64,000 bases of DNA, from positions 1-64,000 of IMG/VR virus record IMGVR_UViG_3300045996_002337; one strand, given 5' to 3'. Source of the stretch: a virus. The first letter of the stretch is position 1. Each line of letters begins with the position of its first letter. Of this stretch, positions 38,404 through 46,799 are shown in pieces. The notes below the pieces were generated by a model. That model did not search any database. It worked only from the letters and a program-made list of their open reading frames with translations, and had not been told where the DNA came from. The position numbers and the translations under genes were made by a program.

Positions 38404-39024
38404 TTAAGCGAGGCCTGCTTTACGCTTTAGCGATTCGAGGCACGAATCATAGCGTGTTGCCCATGAAGTCATTTGCTTAAGAAGACCTGCTGCCCAGTCC
38501 TTGAGCTTCATCAGGTTGTCCATGATGCCTTCGCTTACGACTTCCTTGGAAACGGACAGACGCTTCGTTGGTGCTTTTGGAGGAATGACCTTCGTGTACT
38601 TTGCGGTGATCTCGTCAACCTTTGCCTGAAGCTCGTTGGGAATCAGAACAGAGAGCGCTGCGATGATCGACTTGTAGTCGACCTCAGTGCTACCCTCAGC
38701 CTTCTGGACTTCCTTCGCGAGGGTCAGAGTGAACTGCGCAGTCTCAACTACGCGGGTGAGAACTACGTCTTCGGCGTCAAAGAGGCCACCGACGTCTTCC
38801 TTCAAGCGCGAATTGAGCTCGTCATGCTTTTCTTTCATGGCCTTGAGACTGACTTCCAGGCGGGCATAGCGCTTAGCAAGCTTTGTCATGTTGGCAGCAT
38901 CAGCGCCCTTCAAAGTTGCGGTAACCCGGTCAAGTGTGTCCTTAACCTTTTTCTCAGTGTACTTGACACCAGGTTGGCGGGCTTCACTAAGGAAGAGATG
39001 TTCTTTGAAGGTGATGTGTTTCAT
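38404..39024 (-). CDS. Putative internal head protein, helical
   Basis: A 206-residue protein with leader MKHITFKEHLFLSE followed by Ala. Long lysine-rich helices (residues 20-75 and 115-150) suggest a coiled-coil bundle. A second gp21-type site lies at VVSE followed by Gly (near residue 166), so the mature protein may be cut twice. The late promoter is at 39052-39059. Resembles T4 IPIII in size and charge only. Confidence 0.75.
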   Translation of the reverse strand: MKHITFKEHLFLSEARQPGVKYTEKKVKDTLDRVTATLKGADAANMTKLAKRYARLEVSLKAMKEKHDELNSRLKEDVGGLFDAEDVVLTRVVETAQFTLTLAKEVQKAEGSTEVDYKSIIAALSVLIPNELQAKVDEITAKYTKVIPPKAPTKRLSVSKEVVSEGIMDNLMKLKDWAAGLLKQMTSWATRYDSCLESLKRKAGLA

Positions 39025-39051
39025 GTTGCTCTATTGAAGGAACGATGCAGC

Positions 39052-39059
39052 TATTTAGC
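39052..39059 (-). promoter_or_regulatory. Late promoter octamer
   Basis: GCTAAATA on the minus strand, 28 bases before the internal protein at 39024. It overlaps the stop of the gene before. Confidence 0.55.
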
Positions 39060-39258
39060 CGTTCAGCTGCTGGCCAACGCTTCGGCGTTCGCTTTCCCAG
39101 ACGCGCTGCTGTGCAATGAGCTCAGACATCTTGAATGTCTTACCGGCAAAAACGAAATGGCTACCTCGACCTTCAAGTGTCAGCCCAACGGTGGCGCCCT
39201 TGAGTGCCTGGAGTTCACGTTCATTCAACGATGAGATTGGGGTGTATTCGACTAGCAT
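39055..39258 (-). CDS. Hypothetical protein
   Basis: A 67-residue protein starting MLVEYTPISSLNEREL; AAGGA 7 bases upstream favours this ATG over a TTG 15 bases earlier. It looks like a small beta-rich fold followed by a helix (MSELIAQQRVWESERR). Not recognised. Confidence 0.6.
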   Translation of the reverse strand: MLVEYTPISSLNERELQALKGATVGLTLEGRGSHFVFAGKTFKMSELIAQQRVWESERRSVGQQLNG

Positions 39259-39269
39259 GTGCCATCCTT

Positions 39270-39872
39270 TCAATTGATAAGACCGCTGTAACGCGGATTT
39301 AACTGTGAGTCAGCCCAGTCAGCAATGTAACCTACTGGGGTGCGGTAGAACAGCACTTCCCAGTTCGAGGCTGAAGCTGTTCCTAACTTGCTCAATTTTG
39401 GTCGAGCAATGATGAACTTTACAGTTTCAGGATCACGAAGACCCTTCACGATCAGTGGTGTTTCAATACCGAGAATGTGAACCTGTGTTTCACCAGGCTT
39501 AACCGTTTTTAGTTCAAACGCGGGTACTGGAAGCTGCAATGAGTGAATTGTCGAAGGATGCGCCGAAGGAACCGCCCTCAGCCCCTTGTGCTGCTCACAG
39601 AACCTGATGATGCTATTTAAGTAAGCTGAGTAGCTAAAGTCATTCATGCCGCCCTGTTTAACAAGCTGCCGAAGTGTTTCACGATCTGGCGGTGAATATG
39701 GATATTGAGATGAACGCTGCTTTGCGTTGTACGGCCCAAGAAATTGTTCTGCAGACTGATGAACGCGAAAGTGTGAGTTAATAAGTGGGATCAGGTCACC
39801 AAAACCTGGTGACCCTGGTGGACGAGCAGCATCGAGCCGCACGCTCCAACGTGGAAGACTATTATCGGACAT
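39270..39872 (-). CDS. Hypothetical protein
   Basis: A 200-residue protein starting MSDNSLPRWSVRLDAARPPG. The middle has a helical block (SYSAYLNSIIRFCEQHKGL) and the C-terminus is beta-rich (VHILGIETPLIVKGLRDPET). It lies 2 bases after the nuclease gene stop. No family recognised. Confidence 0.6.
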   Translation of the reverse strand: MSDNSLPRWSVRLDAARPPGSPGFGDLIPLINSHFRVHQSAEQFLGPYNAKQRSSQYPYSPPDRETLRQLVKQGGMNDFSYSAYLNSIIRFCEQHKGLRAVPSAHPSTIHSLQLPVPAFELKTVKPGETQVHILGIETPLIVKGLRDPETVKFIIARPKLSKLGTASASNWEVLFYRTPVGYIADWADSQLNPRYSGLIN

Positions 39873-39874
39873 GG

Positions 39875-40492
39875 TTATACTTTTTGAACCCAAAAATCGG
39901 GGTGCTTGAGGAGCTCATCGAGCTCATAAATGTCAAGGCTTCTGCCTGGACGTGAAATAGAGATAGCTGGGGATACCAATCCTGCGTTGGTGCCAGCAAG
40001 GACAGCAACGAAGACCGGCGTTCTGTTCCAAGTAAAGATCAAAACAGGCTGACGACCAATCTTGGCAGCATCGACGACTGCTTCCTCAAACCATTTGAAA
40101 AGATTAGCAGCCCCAGAGGCAAGTGCTGTAAAGTGATCCTGCGTTGCGTAGAACTTGCATTCAACTGAGAAGAGGAATTTGAACCCAACCTGCGACTCAT
40201 TCACTGGAACGACGTCCGCGTTGAACAGCTTCATCGCCTCTTCGCCCATCATTGCGCCGATGGTTGCGAAGTTCTTACCACCGATGCGAGCACCTGAACC
40301 CGGCGATCGAATGAAGTTGATTGGTAGGGCGGCCGACAGCTTCTTGGCAATCGCCGACTCAAATCCCGAGCCTTTAGCCTTACCGCCCCCAGGGCGCATT
40401 TTACGTTTTGGTTTATCTACCTTCACTGCCTTTGGTTTTTTGACCTTAGGCAAAGTGGTGTGTTCTGGCAGACCAGATGAATCAAGTGACAT
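39875..40492 (-). CDS. PD-(D/E)XK nuclease-like, resolvase type
   Basis: A 205-residue protein. After a basic tail (KRKMRPGGGKAKGSGFESAI, Glu45), RSPGSGARIGG, NADVVPVNES (Asp93) and FLFSVECKFY (Glu111, Lys113) give the E...D...ExK order of archaeal-type Holliday junction resolvases and related nucleases. SGSGAR fits the R.pgSG motif of that family. It likely acts on branched DNA in recombination or packaging. Confidence 0.7.
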   Translation of the reverse strand: MSLDSSGLPEHTTLPKVKKPKAVKVDKPKRKMRPGGGKAKGSGFESAIAKKLSAALPINFIRSPGSGARIGGKNFATIGAMMGEEAMKLFNADVVPVNESQVGFKFLFSVECKFYATQDHFTALASGAANLFKWFEEAVVDAAKIGRQPVLIFTWNRTPVFVAVLAGTNAGLVSPAISISRPGRSLDIYELDELLKHPDFWVQKV

Positions 40493-40516
40493 ATAGAGGA
40501 TCTCCGTTGGATCCTC

Positions 40517-40524
40517 TATTTACT
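40517..40524 (-). promoter_or_regulatory. Late promoter octamer
   Basis: AGTAAATA on the minus strand, 25 bases before the nuclease gene at 40492. Confidence 0.5.
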
Positions 40525-41230
40525 GTGCCCGGTTGATCAGTTTCTTGATAAGCCCTCTGTGCATGCCTTCGTCAAGCGCATAGTACTTGTCGCACACTAC
40601 CATCATTTCATTGCCAGTTGACAACGCCTGAGCCAGCCCCTCATCGAACTTGTATATCTCAGCACCGTGGTGCTCGATGATGTACTCCATCACTTTCACC
40701 TGTTGTTCCCATTTCAAGTCTCTGAACTCCACCCACCCATCTTCTTCTCCATCATCAGCCTGAGGGTACCGGAAGTCTAAAGTCTCAATCGTTTTCTCTA
40801 CGAGCTTAGTGAAGGCACGATTGCTAAACGACCCATCTTCAAAAACTGAAAATGCGTCTGCCACGAGTGGTGACCAGGCATAATGCCACTCACCTATTGG
40901 AAACATAGCATGCACGATACCGTAGTCGGCCGCAACGATCTTACTGGTAGAGCAGAATACTGATGCTGAACGTAGCGGGACCCCGACAGCCTTCGTAAAC
41001 ATGCCGTTGAGAGCGTCGTGAAGCCAATCACTTGAATCTTTGGACCGGCGGTCATTACGGACGCCCACGATGTAAGCACCCGTTTCAATTTCGCGAGACA
41101 GGCGCGATTGGGCGGGATAGAGTCCTCGATACACTGGCTTATTGACGGCGTCGAGGAAAGGCTTGCAGTCCCGATTGATCACAGCTGCAATGTCATCCGG
41201 GCCCTCATTGAGCAGTTCGAAGATTTTCAT
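40520..41230 (-). CDS. Packaged ADP-ribosyltransferase-like protein (R-S-E type), copy H
   Basis: A 236-residue protein with leader MKIFELLNE followed by Gly. Motifs: PVYRG (Arg35), VRNDRRSKDSS (58-68), LRSASVFC (Ser88/90), FPIGEWHYAWSP (110-121), and NEMMVVCDKYYALDE (Glu208). It belongs with copies A-E and the copy at 56091, with which it shares FPIG..QY/HY-WSP..ADA. It lies in an operon of four leader-bearing genes. Confidence 0.75.
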   Translation of the reverse strand: MKIFELLNEGPDDIAAVINRDCKPFLDAVNKPVYRGLYPAQSRLSREIETGAYIVGVRNDRRSKDSSDWLHDALNGMFTKAVGVPLRSASVFCSTSKIVAADYGIVHAMFPIGEWHYAWSPLVADAFSVFEDGSFSNRAFTKLVEKTIETLDFRYPQADDGEEDGWVEFRDLKWEQQVKVMEYIIEHHGAEIYKFDEGLAQALSTGNEMMVVCDKYYALDEGMHRGLIKKLINRAQ

Positions 41231-41562
41231 TTCTTTACATCGGGCTTGTAGGCCTTGAGCTGACCCTTCAACTGCTCGATGCCCTGTTTTGTTTCACGCA
41301 GCTCACGACTCAGGCCGTACAGGTCCTTGACGTTTTCGACACCGACCCAAATGTTGTACTCTTTTGGGTTGTTCAGGTTGTTCAGGTTGCCGCTGTGGAT
41401 GTGTTGACGATACAGGCTAGGAAGCGTCGAGGACAGCTCCTTGACTTCACGCATTGCCTGCTCAACCTTTTCGATTTTCTTTTCAACCTTCAACAGAACC
41501 TTGAGCAGTTCTTGTGGGGACTTGCCCTCAGCCTCAGATAGGAGTTCTTTGAGAATTGACAT
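41227..41562 (-). CDS. Putative internal head protein, coiled coil
   Basis: A 111-residue protein with leader MSILKELLSE followed by Ala, one of the clearest gp21 sites. The rest is a coiled coil (LLKVEKKIEKVEQAMREVKE and LSRELRETKQGIEQLKGQLK) around a short loop with NLNNLNN. Function unknown. Confidence 0.75.
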   Translation of the reverse strand: MSILKELLSEAEGKSPQELLKVLLKVEKKIEKVEQAMREVKELSSTLPSLYRQHIHSGNLNNLNNPKEYNIWVGVENVKDLYGLSRELRETKQGIEQLKGQLKAYKPDVKK

Positions 41563-41564
41563 GA

Positions 41565-42050
41565 TCAGGTCTTTTTCGTATAATTGTTGTCGAAGAAGTT
41601 GGCGCGCTCCACGGTATAGGTGAAGTCGTTGCCATCGTCTTGGCGAAGCAGGTAATCGCCCTTGTTTAGCTTAACTGTTTGACCACCTGGGTTCTCACCA
41701 TCCGTCGAAGCACCGAGCGTGACTTTCACAGGATCGCCACCGTACTTGAACGCGTCATAAACGTCAGCCGAACGATAGGCTAAGAAGCCCTCGGCATCAG
41801 GTCTCTGATTGGGGCGAATTGGCGCGAAAGCTGCATTCAGATCTTCCTCGTCCATGACGCCGTAGGGCTTACGCTTGCCCTTGTCATCGAAGAGGACCTC
41901 GTAGCGATTAGCGTCGCCCCTGAGAGGGCGAACATAATAAACGGTGGTCGTGATAAACTGGGAGGCATCTGAACCAAGTTCGGCCCAAATTTCCTCGGCG
42001 GAGCGAGTTTGAATTGGCTCTTCAAAGAGCTTGAGTTCGTGTAGCTTCAT
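41565..42050 (-). CDS. Putative internal head protein
   Basis: A 161-residue acidic beta-rich protein with a leader-like start MKLHELKLFEE followed by Pro. Segments such as VYYVRPLRGDANRYEVLFDD and TVKLNKGDYLLRQDDG suggest small barrels. It lies between two leader-bearing genes. No known family. Confidence 0.7.
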   Translation of the reverse strand: MKLHELKLFEEPIQTRSAEEIWAELGSDASQFITTTVYYVRPLRGDANRYEVLFDDKGKRKPYGVMDEEDLNAAFAPIRPNQRPDAEGFLAYRSADVYDAFKYGGDPVKVTLGASTDGENPGGQTVKLNKGDYLLRQDDGNDFTYTVERANFFDNNYTKKT

Positions 42051-42697
42051 TTGTTTTTGACCACCACGGTGAGCCAGCCCTTTTCGCCGGTAAAATACTC
42101 GATGTCTACCTTGTAGAACTTGGAGAGCTTTGCAACCTTGTCCTCAATCGCTTTTCGTGTGGCAGCTGTTGGGACTTGGAAATCGTTGTCACCATCGTCG
42201 TACCAGTCATCGCCATGATCTTCCCGATCATAGTTGTCAGACGGTTCATCTTCCCAGACACCCCAATCTCGGAATTCAAACACGTAGGCGCCAGCGGCAT
42301 CCTTCTCCGGTTTGTGGTCCTGATGGCTCCAGCGCGCTTGCGCATCATTCTTGAAAGAATCGTACACATGACCAGCTGTGATTCGCAGCTGGCTATCGGT
42401 CAGCGAGCCGCGCGGCTCAGCCTTAGGTTCTTCCTTCTTTGGCTCTTCCTTTGCGGGTGCCTTAGCATCTGCATGATCATCAGGAATGAGGCTGACCCGG
42501 CCCTTACCGGTCTTGTTCTTGTGCGCGGCTGCAGGAATGGTGACGTCGAGCTCACGTGCAAGAGCTACGACGTCAGACCATTTGATGTCCTTCACGGCTT
42601 GTGCACCGTACTTCTTTTTGGCGGCGGCATAGAAGTCGTTCATTGTCGACCGCTTCGCCATTTCGCCAAGTTGCAATAGCTCTTTGAGAATCAGCAT
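42047..42697 (-). CDS. Putative internal head protein
   Basis: A 216-residue protein with leader MLILKELLQLGE. Residues 15-75 form a helical, basic domain (MNDFYAAAKKKYGAQAVKDI). A Lys/Glu/Pro linker (APAKEEPKKEEPKAEP) follows, then a very acidic C-terminal domain (NYDREDHGDDWYDDGDNDF) ending in beta strands. The two-domain layout with linker suits an injected effector. Late promoter at 42721-42728. Confidence 0.75.
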   Translation of the reverse strand: MLILKELLQLGEMAKRSTMNDFYAAAKKKYGAQAVKDIKWSDVVALARELDVTIPAAAHKNKTGKGRVSLIPDDHADAKAPAKEEPKKEEPKAEPRGSLTDSQLRITAGHVYDSFKNDAQARWSHQDHKPEKDAAGAYVFEFRDWGVWEDEPSDNYDREDHGDDWYDDGDNDFQVPTAATRKAIEDKVAKLSKFYKVDIEYFTGEKGWLTVVVKNK

Positions 42698-42720
42698 TTT
42701 CTCTCCAGTTTCAATGGAGC

Positions 42721-42728
42721 TATTTAGT
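42721..42728 (-). promoter_or_regulatory. Late promoter octamer
   Basis: ACTAAATA on the minus strand, 24 bases before the internal protein at 42697. Confidence 0.5.
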
Positions 42729-44463
42729 CAAAAACCACAGAGCTGAACCCGTTTTCTTTTCTGATCTTCAAATCCTTATCCAGCCGTCCCTGAACTGATG
42801 GATGATGTGAGATAATGAAGACGGACATCTCTTCTTCTCGCGCCTTCTCTTTGAGAATCTTAATGATGGAGTCAATGCCTTGTTGATCAAGTGCACCATC
42901 CAGCTCATCGATAACCAGCAAGTTTGTCTTGGCATGCAGGTGATGAAGTACATCGCGGAACGCCATTGCCATTGCCGTATTCACGCGTTTTTTCTCACCT
43001 GCAGACAGGTTACCGAAGTCCAACTCGCGCCCAAACTCAGCCACCGTGCAGGACATGTCAGCATCAAACTTTACAACGTGCGGCAAGCCGAGCGAGTTCG
43101 TGTAGAAGTTCAAGCGGTTGTTCAAGAATGGAATTGTCTTGTTGATGATCCGGCGGCGGAGGAACGAGTTCTTGTCTGTGAGAAGCTTCAGCAGAAACTG
43201 TTGGTGATCCAGTCTTCGACGAAGCGAGTCGACTTTAACCGTGCTAACAGCCTCACAACCTTCAGCGAGAAGCTTCTCATAGGCCTCAGTGTGTGGGTTA
43301 GCGGCAACCTTCAACTCTTGAACCTTTTTCCGCAGAACTGCAGAATTGGTTCGAGCGTCAATTAGTTCATTCAGGTCAGTATGCTTGATGCTCTTAAGCA
43401 CCTCGCCGAGCCTGGCCTTGCGGGCATCTTCCTCAGCTTCTAGTGCTGTGACCTGCTCTTCAATCTCTAGCAGCTTTGCTCCGCGTTCCTCAAGCTCGTT
43501 CTCAATTGACGCGAGCTTCAAAGGTGCGTCTGCGTACTGCTGAGTGCAGTACGGGCACTTGGCGTCCGCGAGGTGGATCTGCTCCTTGAGCAGGCTCTCT
43601 ACCTTGTTCGTGAGGATCGTTCTATCCTTTCGAGCGGGTGCAAGCTTAGCGGCAAGATAGGCCCCGCGTTGCTGAAGCTCAACCTTCTCATCATGAAGAA
43701 TCTGCTCGCCCTCGAAGTCAATGGTTGTAATCTTACCAAGAGTCGCTTCAATGTCTGCAATCTCGTTGACACGGGTATCTTCCCAGCGGTTGATGCGCTG
43801 CTCGGCTTCGCGAATGTGCTTCTTATGCAGCTCGATCGCAACTTCCTGCTGCTTCACTACTGCTTCAGCAACCTTGATATCGCCTTCAGTCGTCTTGATC
43901 TTCTCCTTAAGCTGCTTCGCCTTTTCAGACAGCATCGTGATGTTGAAGAGCTCTTCAATCTGGGTGCGTTGCTGATGGATTGGGAGCTGCAGAAACGCCG
44001 GCGAATTGCCAGAGAAGATGATTGTCTTGGTGAAGAGCTCGTATGAGATGCCAATGATCTCGAGGATCATGTCATCCGTTTCATACACCCCCTTGCCAGG
44101 CGTGATGTCTTCGCCGTCGCGACGAACCTCAATGCGGTAGTCCTCACCTCGCGCGCGGTAGATCTCGTACTCGACACCGTCCTTCTCGAAGACCAACCGA
44201 ACCTCCATAAGGGTGTTCTTTGTGGCGTTAGTGGAGTTGATCAGCCTCTGCAGGGAGATGCTGTCGAACGGCTTATTGTACAGAGCGTAGCAGAGGGCGT
44301 TGATGATCGTGGTCTTGCCTGACCCGTTTGAACCGCCCTGGTCCAGGTTCTCACCGGTGATTGTGACCGTACCCTGCCCGTCCAGGTCGATAACGGATTC
44401 GCAATTTCCAAACGAGAGAAAATTGCGAATGGAGATTGTTTTGAAGATAAGTGGTGTTGTCAT
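42724..44463 (-). CDS. gp46: Recombination endonuclease subunit (T4 gp46, SbcC/Rad50-like)
   Basis: The 579-residue ATPase of the Mre11-Rad50-type nuclease (T4 gp46 is 560). Walker A is GGSNGSGKTT (43-52); a zinc-hook CPYC lies mid-protein in a long coiled coil; the ABC signature LSAGEKKRV and Walker B LLVIDELDGALD come near the end. It resects DNA ends for recombination-dependent replication with gp47. Confidence 0.95.
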   Translation of the reverse strand: MTTPLIFKTISIRNFLSFGNCESVIDLDGQGTVTITGENLDQGGSNGSGKTTIINALCYALYNKPFDSISLQRLINSTNATKNTLMEVRLVFEKDGVEYEIYRARGEDYRIEVRRDGEDITPGKGVYETDDMILEIIGISYELFTKTIIFSGNSPAFLQLPIHQQRTQIEELFNITMLSEKAKQLKEKIKTTEGDIKVAEAVVKQQEVAIELHKKHIREAEQRINRWEDTRVNEIADIEATLGKITTIDFEGEQILHDEKVELQQRGAYLAAKLAPARKDRTILTNKVESLLKEQIHLADAKCPYCTQQYADAPLKLASIENELEERGAKLLEIEEQVTALEAEEDARKARLGEVLKSIKHTDLNELIDARTNSAVLRKKVQELKVAANPHTEAYEKLLAEGCEAVSTVKVDSLRRRLDHQQFLLKLLTDKNSFLRRRIINKTIPFLNNRLNFYTNSLGLPHVVKFDADMSCTVAEFGRELDFGNLSAGEKKRVNTAMAMAFRDVLHHLHAKTNLLVIDELDGALDQQGIDSIIKILKEKAREEEMSVFIISHHPSVQGRLDKDLKIRKENGFSSVVFD

Positions 44464-44469
44464 TTCAAA

Positions 44470-44688
44470 TCAGGGAATAGTGCCATCGAACGATTCCGCT
44501 TGTCCAGATGGCTCTTGACCGAGGTCTTGTAGGTCATACGCCGAAGCGCACATATCGCATGTTGATCCGTCAGCTAGGGTGCCGTACCCTCCGTTGCAGC
44601 AGTTGTTTCCACACTTGCCACAAATTACAGGTCCACAGCAGGGGCACGTGTCCCAGCGGTGCTTCATAAAGTAGTCTGATTGTTCCAT
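44470..44688 (-). CDS. Cysteine-rich zinc-binding protein
   Basis: A 72-residue protein with nine cysteines in DTCPCCGPVICGKCGNNCCN followed by GGYG and CDMCASAY. Similar tiny Cys-rich proteins with NNCCNGG occur in other T4-like phages. An AAGGTG site supports MEQSDYF as the start, but a second ATG (44667, MKHRWDTC) overlaps the preceding stop as ATGA and is possible. Confidence 0.7.
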   Translation of the reverse strand: MEQSDYFMKHRWDTCPCCGPVICGKCGNNCCNGGYGTLADGSTCDMCASAYDLQDLGQEPSGQAESFDGTIP

Positions 44689-44813
44689 TTTACACCTTTG
44701 TTCTTCAGCCACTCCTTGAGTTTCTGAACAAACGTCTTCGGCGTCTTTGGGTTCAGGAAATTGATCGTGTCTGCTGATTGAGGCAGCGGCTTATCGCGCG
44801 AGTTGATCTTCAT
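44664..44813 (-). CDS. Small basic protein (49 aa)
   Basis: A 49-residue protein: MKINSRDKPLPQSADTINFL, then PKTPKTFVQKLKEWLKNKG. It overlaps both neighbours by about 24 bases, in line with the compact gp46-gp47 region. Unknown. Confidence 0.5.
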   Translation of the reverse strand: MKINSRDKPLPQSADTINFLNPKTPKTFVQKLKEWLKNKGVKWNNQTTL

Positions 44814-44988
44814 TTCGGACAGTCCTCATGATGCGTTGCTGAATTTCTGTGGGAGATCGGCTGCTTTCTCTAAGCTTCACGTTGACTTCTTCGATTTGCT
44901 CGGCCGTCATTCCTGGAATGTACGGACAGAAGAAATACGAAGTGTCAAGGTTCGATGCGCCTTTGTAGCCAACTAACACATCAATCAT
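44791..44988 (-). CDS. Small protein with a major-capsid-like segment
   Basis: A 65-residue protein. Its first 25 residues, MIDVLVGYKGASNLDTSYFF followed by CPYIP, clearly match gp23 residues DILIGYKGGNSELDAGYFYC followed by PYVP, the C-terminal capsid block. The remaining 40 residues (AEQIEEVNVKLRESSRSPTE) are helical and unrelated. It starts 8 bases inside the preceding gene. It could be an assembly regulator mimicking the capsid, or a relic of a copied capsid gene. Confidence 0.65.
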   Translation of the reverse strand: MIDVLVGYKGASNLDTSYFFCPYIPGMTAEQIEEVNVKLRESSRSPTEIQQRIMRTVRNEDQLAR

Positions 44989-45160
44989 TAGCGTTCTCCA
45001 CATCTTTAAAAACACCGTCAACTAAGACTTCTTCGCGCACGACTTGGCAATTGACAACAGTCGTTCTAAACGTACCATACCGGGTCTCAACCACTACCAC
45101 ATCATCTGCCTTGTCAGGCTCACCATAAATCTGAAGTGGAATATACGTAGCGCCAATCAT
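44981..45160 (-). CDS. Hypothetical protein (59 aa)
   Basis: A 59-residue beta-rich protein starting MIGATYIPLQIYGEPDKADD, with VVETRYGTFRTTVVNC. ATGA overlap with gp47. Of note, RYGTFRTT follows a VV-E strand as STRYGKATFTN does at the end of gp23, so this and the next gene together may derive from one capsid-like gene; tentative. Confidence 0.6.
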   Translation of the reverse strand: MIGATYIPLQIYGEPDKADDVVVVETRYGTFRTTVVNCQVVREEVLVDGVFKDVENAND

Positions 45161-46224
45161 GACAGTTCCTCGTAGAGTTTGATCAGTGAGTGTGGATCAA
45201 TCGTCGGCGATGGGCTCACCCCTTCTGTGATCAACTGGCGGACAGTGTTGTCGAGCGAAGACAGATCAAGATCATTCTCAAGCTCAAGGCCTTCGGCGAT
45301 CATTTCCTTCCGAGCTGCGATGTCCTCTTCAACCGAGAACTCGCGAAGCCCCAAGCCCTTGATCATCTCATCGCGCAGTTGCTGAACTTCAGAGTAACCA
45401 ATGTCCATGTCCAGTGTGCAGCGAACACGAGCCTTCGCGGGAAACTCTGCTTCTCCGCCAATCACCCGCGACAAACGAGTCTTGAAGAAGAGCGGCGCCC
45501 CTTCCCAATCATGGAAGTAGACATCGTCATTCTCTACGTCGAAGACGCACATGCCACGTGCAGAGTCGCCAGCGTCACCAAAGTTTGTTGGGAACGTGTT
45601 GCCAATGTAGACGATGTTCTTGTTTGTTTGCCGCTTGTGAAAGTGGCCGGAGAAAATGTACTTTGGCCCCGCAAAGGCATCCGCATCAGGGCCGTGGTCC
45701 ATAACACGATCAGCGCCTGTCACAACAAAGTTACGAAATTCAAAGTGCCCCATCACGTACTTTGACGAGTTGATGTCTGCCACAAGGTTAGGATACTCTG
45801 CACGGAACAGGTAAGGAGCTACGAACCAGTCTTTTGACAGCTTCATGGGCTCGCTCACGAGCAGGAAGTTCTCAAGGTCAGAGAAGATGTCCGTTGAGAA
45901 GATGCTCCGATCTGAGCGATGATACAGGTCGTGGTTCCCCACTATCCAAATGATGGGAATGCCTAGCGAGTTCAGCTTACGACAGCACTCGGCAGCCCGA
46001 TCCATCGTTCGAACGTTGATCGCATTTCGGTTCTCAAAGAAGTCGCCAAGGAACGCAATGTGCGATGGCTTCTCCTCCTTGACCTTCTCAATGAACCAGT
46101 CAACGAACTCAAGGTTGTCGAGGTTATGCTGATCTGAATTGTTCCGGGCACCAAAGTGGATGTCCGTAAACATGCACAGCTTCGTGATGTTCTTGTATTC
46201 CGACATGGTGGATGTCACCTTCAT
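45157..46224 (-). CDS. gp47: Recombination endonuclease subunit (T4 gp47, SbcD/Mre11-like)
   Basis: The 355-residue nuclease partner of gp46. Phosphoesterase motifs: FTDIHFG (Asp and His), IAFLGDFFENRN, WIVGNHDLYHR, YVMGHFEF and IFSGHFHKRQ. These hold two metal ions. A GTG two codons upstream overlaps the gp55 stop, but GGGGAG 5 bases before the ATG at 46224 favours that start. Confidence 0.95.
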   Translation of the reverse strand: MKVTSTMSEYKNITKLCMFTDIHFGARNNSDQHNLDNLEFVDWFIEKVKEEKPSHIAFLGDFFENRNAINVRTMDRAAECCRKLNSLGIPIIWIVGNHDLYHRSDRSIFSTDIFSDLENFLLVSEPMKLSKDWFVAPYLFRAEYPNLVADINSSKYVMGHFEFRNFVVTGADRVMDHGPDADAFAGPKYIFSGHFHKRQTNKNIVYIGNTFPTNFGDAGDSARGMCVFDVENDDVYFHDWEGAPLFFKTRLSRVIGGEAEFPAKARVRCTLDMDIGYSEVQQLRDEMIKGLGLREFSVEEDIAARKEMIAEGLELENDLDLSSLDNTVRQLITEGVSPSPTIDPHSLIKLYEELS

Positions 46225-46226
46225 GC

Positions 46227-46685
46227 TCACTCCCCGCTGGACGAAGAACGGAAGGCGGTGTCATCTGAGGTTGCGGCTGTCTTCGACCGTTCTTGGAATG
46301 AGAACGATGGGTTGGCGCCGGCGTCGACCAGCATCTGGTCGCGAATATCTCGTTGCTTCTTCTCATCCGCCAGGTACTGTAGGAACGAGCGATAGGCAGC
46401 GGTTGTGTAGAAGGCAAATGGGTTGTCTGATTTCGCAGGGTCAAACTTGTACCAATTGGCACACAGGTTTACAACGGCGAAGGACACCATGTCTTCACGG
46501 AAGGAGTACCCCGCGAATGACGAGCTGAATGAATAGCGCTCAGCGATCATGTAAAGGTACTTTGCAAGCTTTGGACTAAGTTTCTGTCCATTGGCTTTAT
46601 CTTCTGCGATTGCTTCAAGGAGTTGGGCATTTGTAACATAGTGCCCACGGGTGCTGGTTGATTTGGCTTTTTTAGTCGTCGCCAT
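46227..46685 (-). CDS. gp55: Late-transcription sigma factor (T4 gp55 family)
   Basis: A 152-residue protein (T4 gp55 is 185). HYVTNAQLLEAIAEDK, then AERYSFSSSFAGYSFREDMV, then WYKFDPAKSDNPFAFYTTAA followed by YRSFLQYLADEKKQRD match T4 YVNNKELLQAIIDWK, RFNFSGYTQSWKQEM and [20 protein letters not shown]. It directs host RNA polymerase to late promoters, matching the TAAATA octamers here. The long Ser-rich end may hold the clamp-binding part. Start at MATTKKAKS with AAGGGAAA upstream. Confidence 0.9.
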   Translation of the reverse strand: MATTKKAKSTSTRGHYVTNAQLLEAIAEDKANGQKLSPKLAKYLYMIAERYSFSSSFAGYSFREDMVSFAVVNLCANWYKFDPAKSDNPFAFYTTAAYRSFLQYLADEKKQRDIRDQMLVDAGANPSFSFQERSKTAATSDDTAFRSSSSGE

Positions 46686-46729
46686 GATATTTCCCTTCTT
46701 ACGGGTAGTTAATAAGCGACGTTGAATAG

Positions 46730-46738
46730 ATTGTAACA
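46730..46738 (-). promoter_or_regulatory. Extended -10 promoter TGTTACAAT before gp55
   Basis: Minus strand, 45 bases before the gp55 start. It is not a late octamer, so gp55 is made by the host sigma factor, as needed for a late regulator. Confidence 0.6.
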
Positions 46739-46791
46739 TCGCGGTCATATTTACTCGGCCTAAACGATGAACCAGGCCGTTTTCCTGGTCC

Positions 46792-46799
46792 CATAAATA
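46792..46799 (+). promoter_or_regulatory. T4-type late promoter octamer
   Basis: CATAAATA, 25 bases before the gene at 46824, at the head of the plus-strand baseplate operon. A 6-bp hairpin (ACCAGG / CCTGGT) lies just upstream. Confidence 0.7.
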
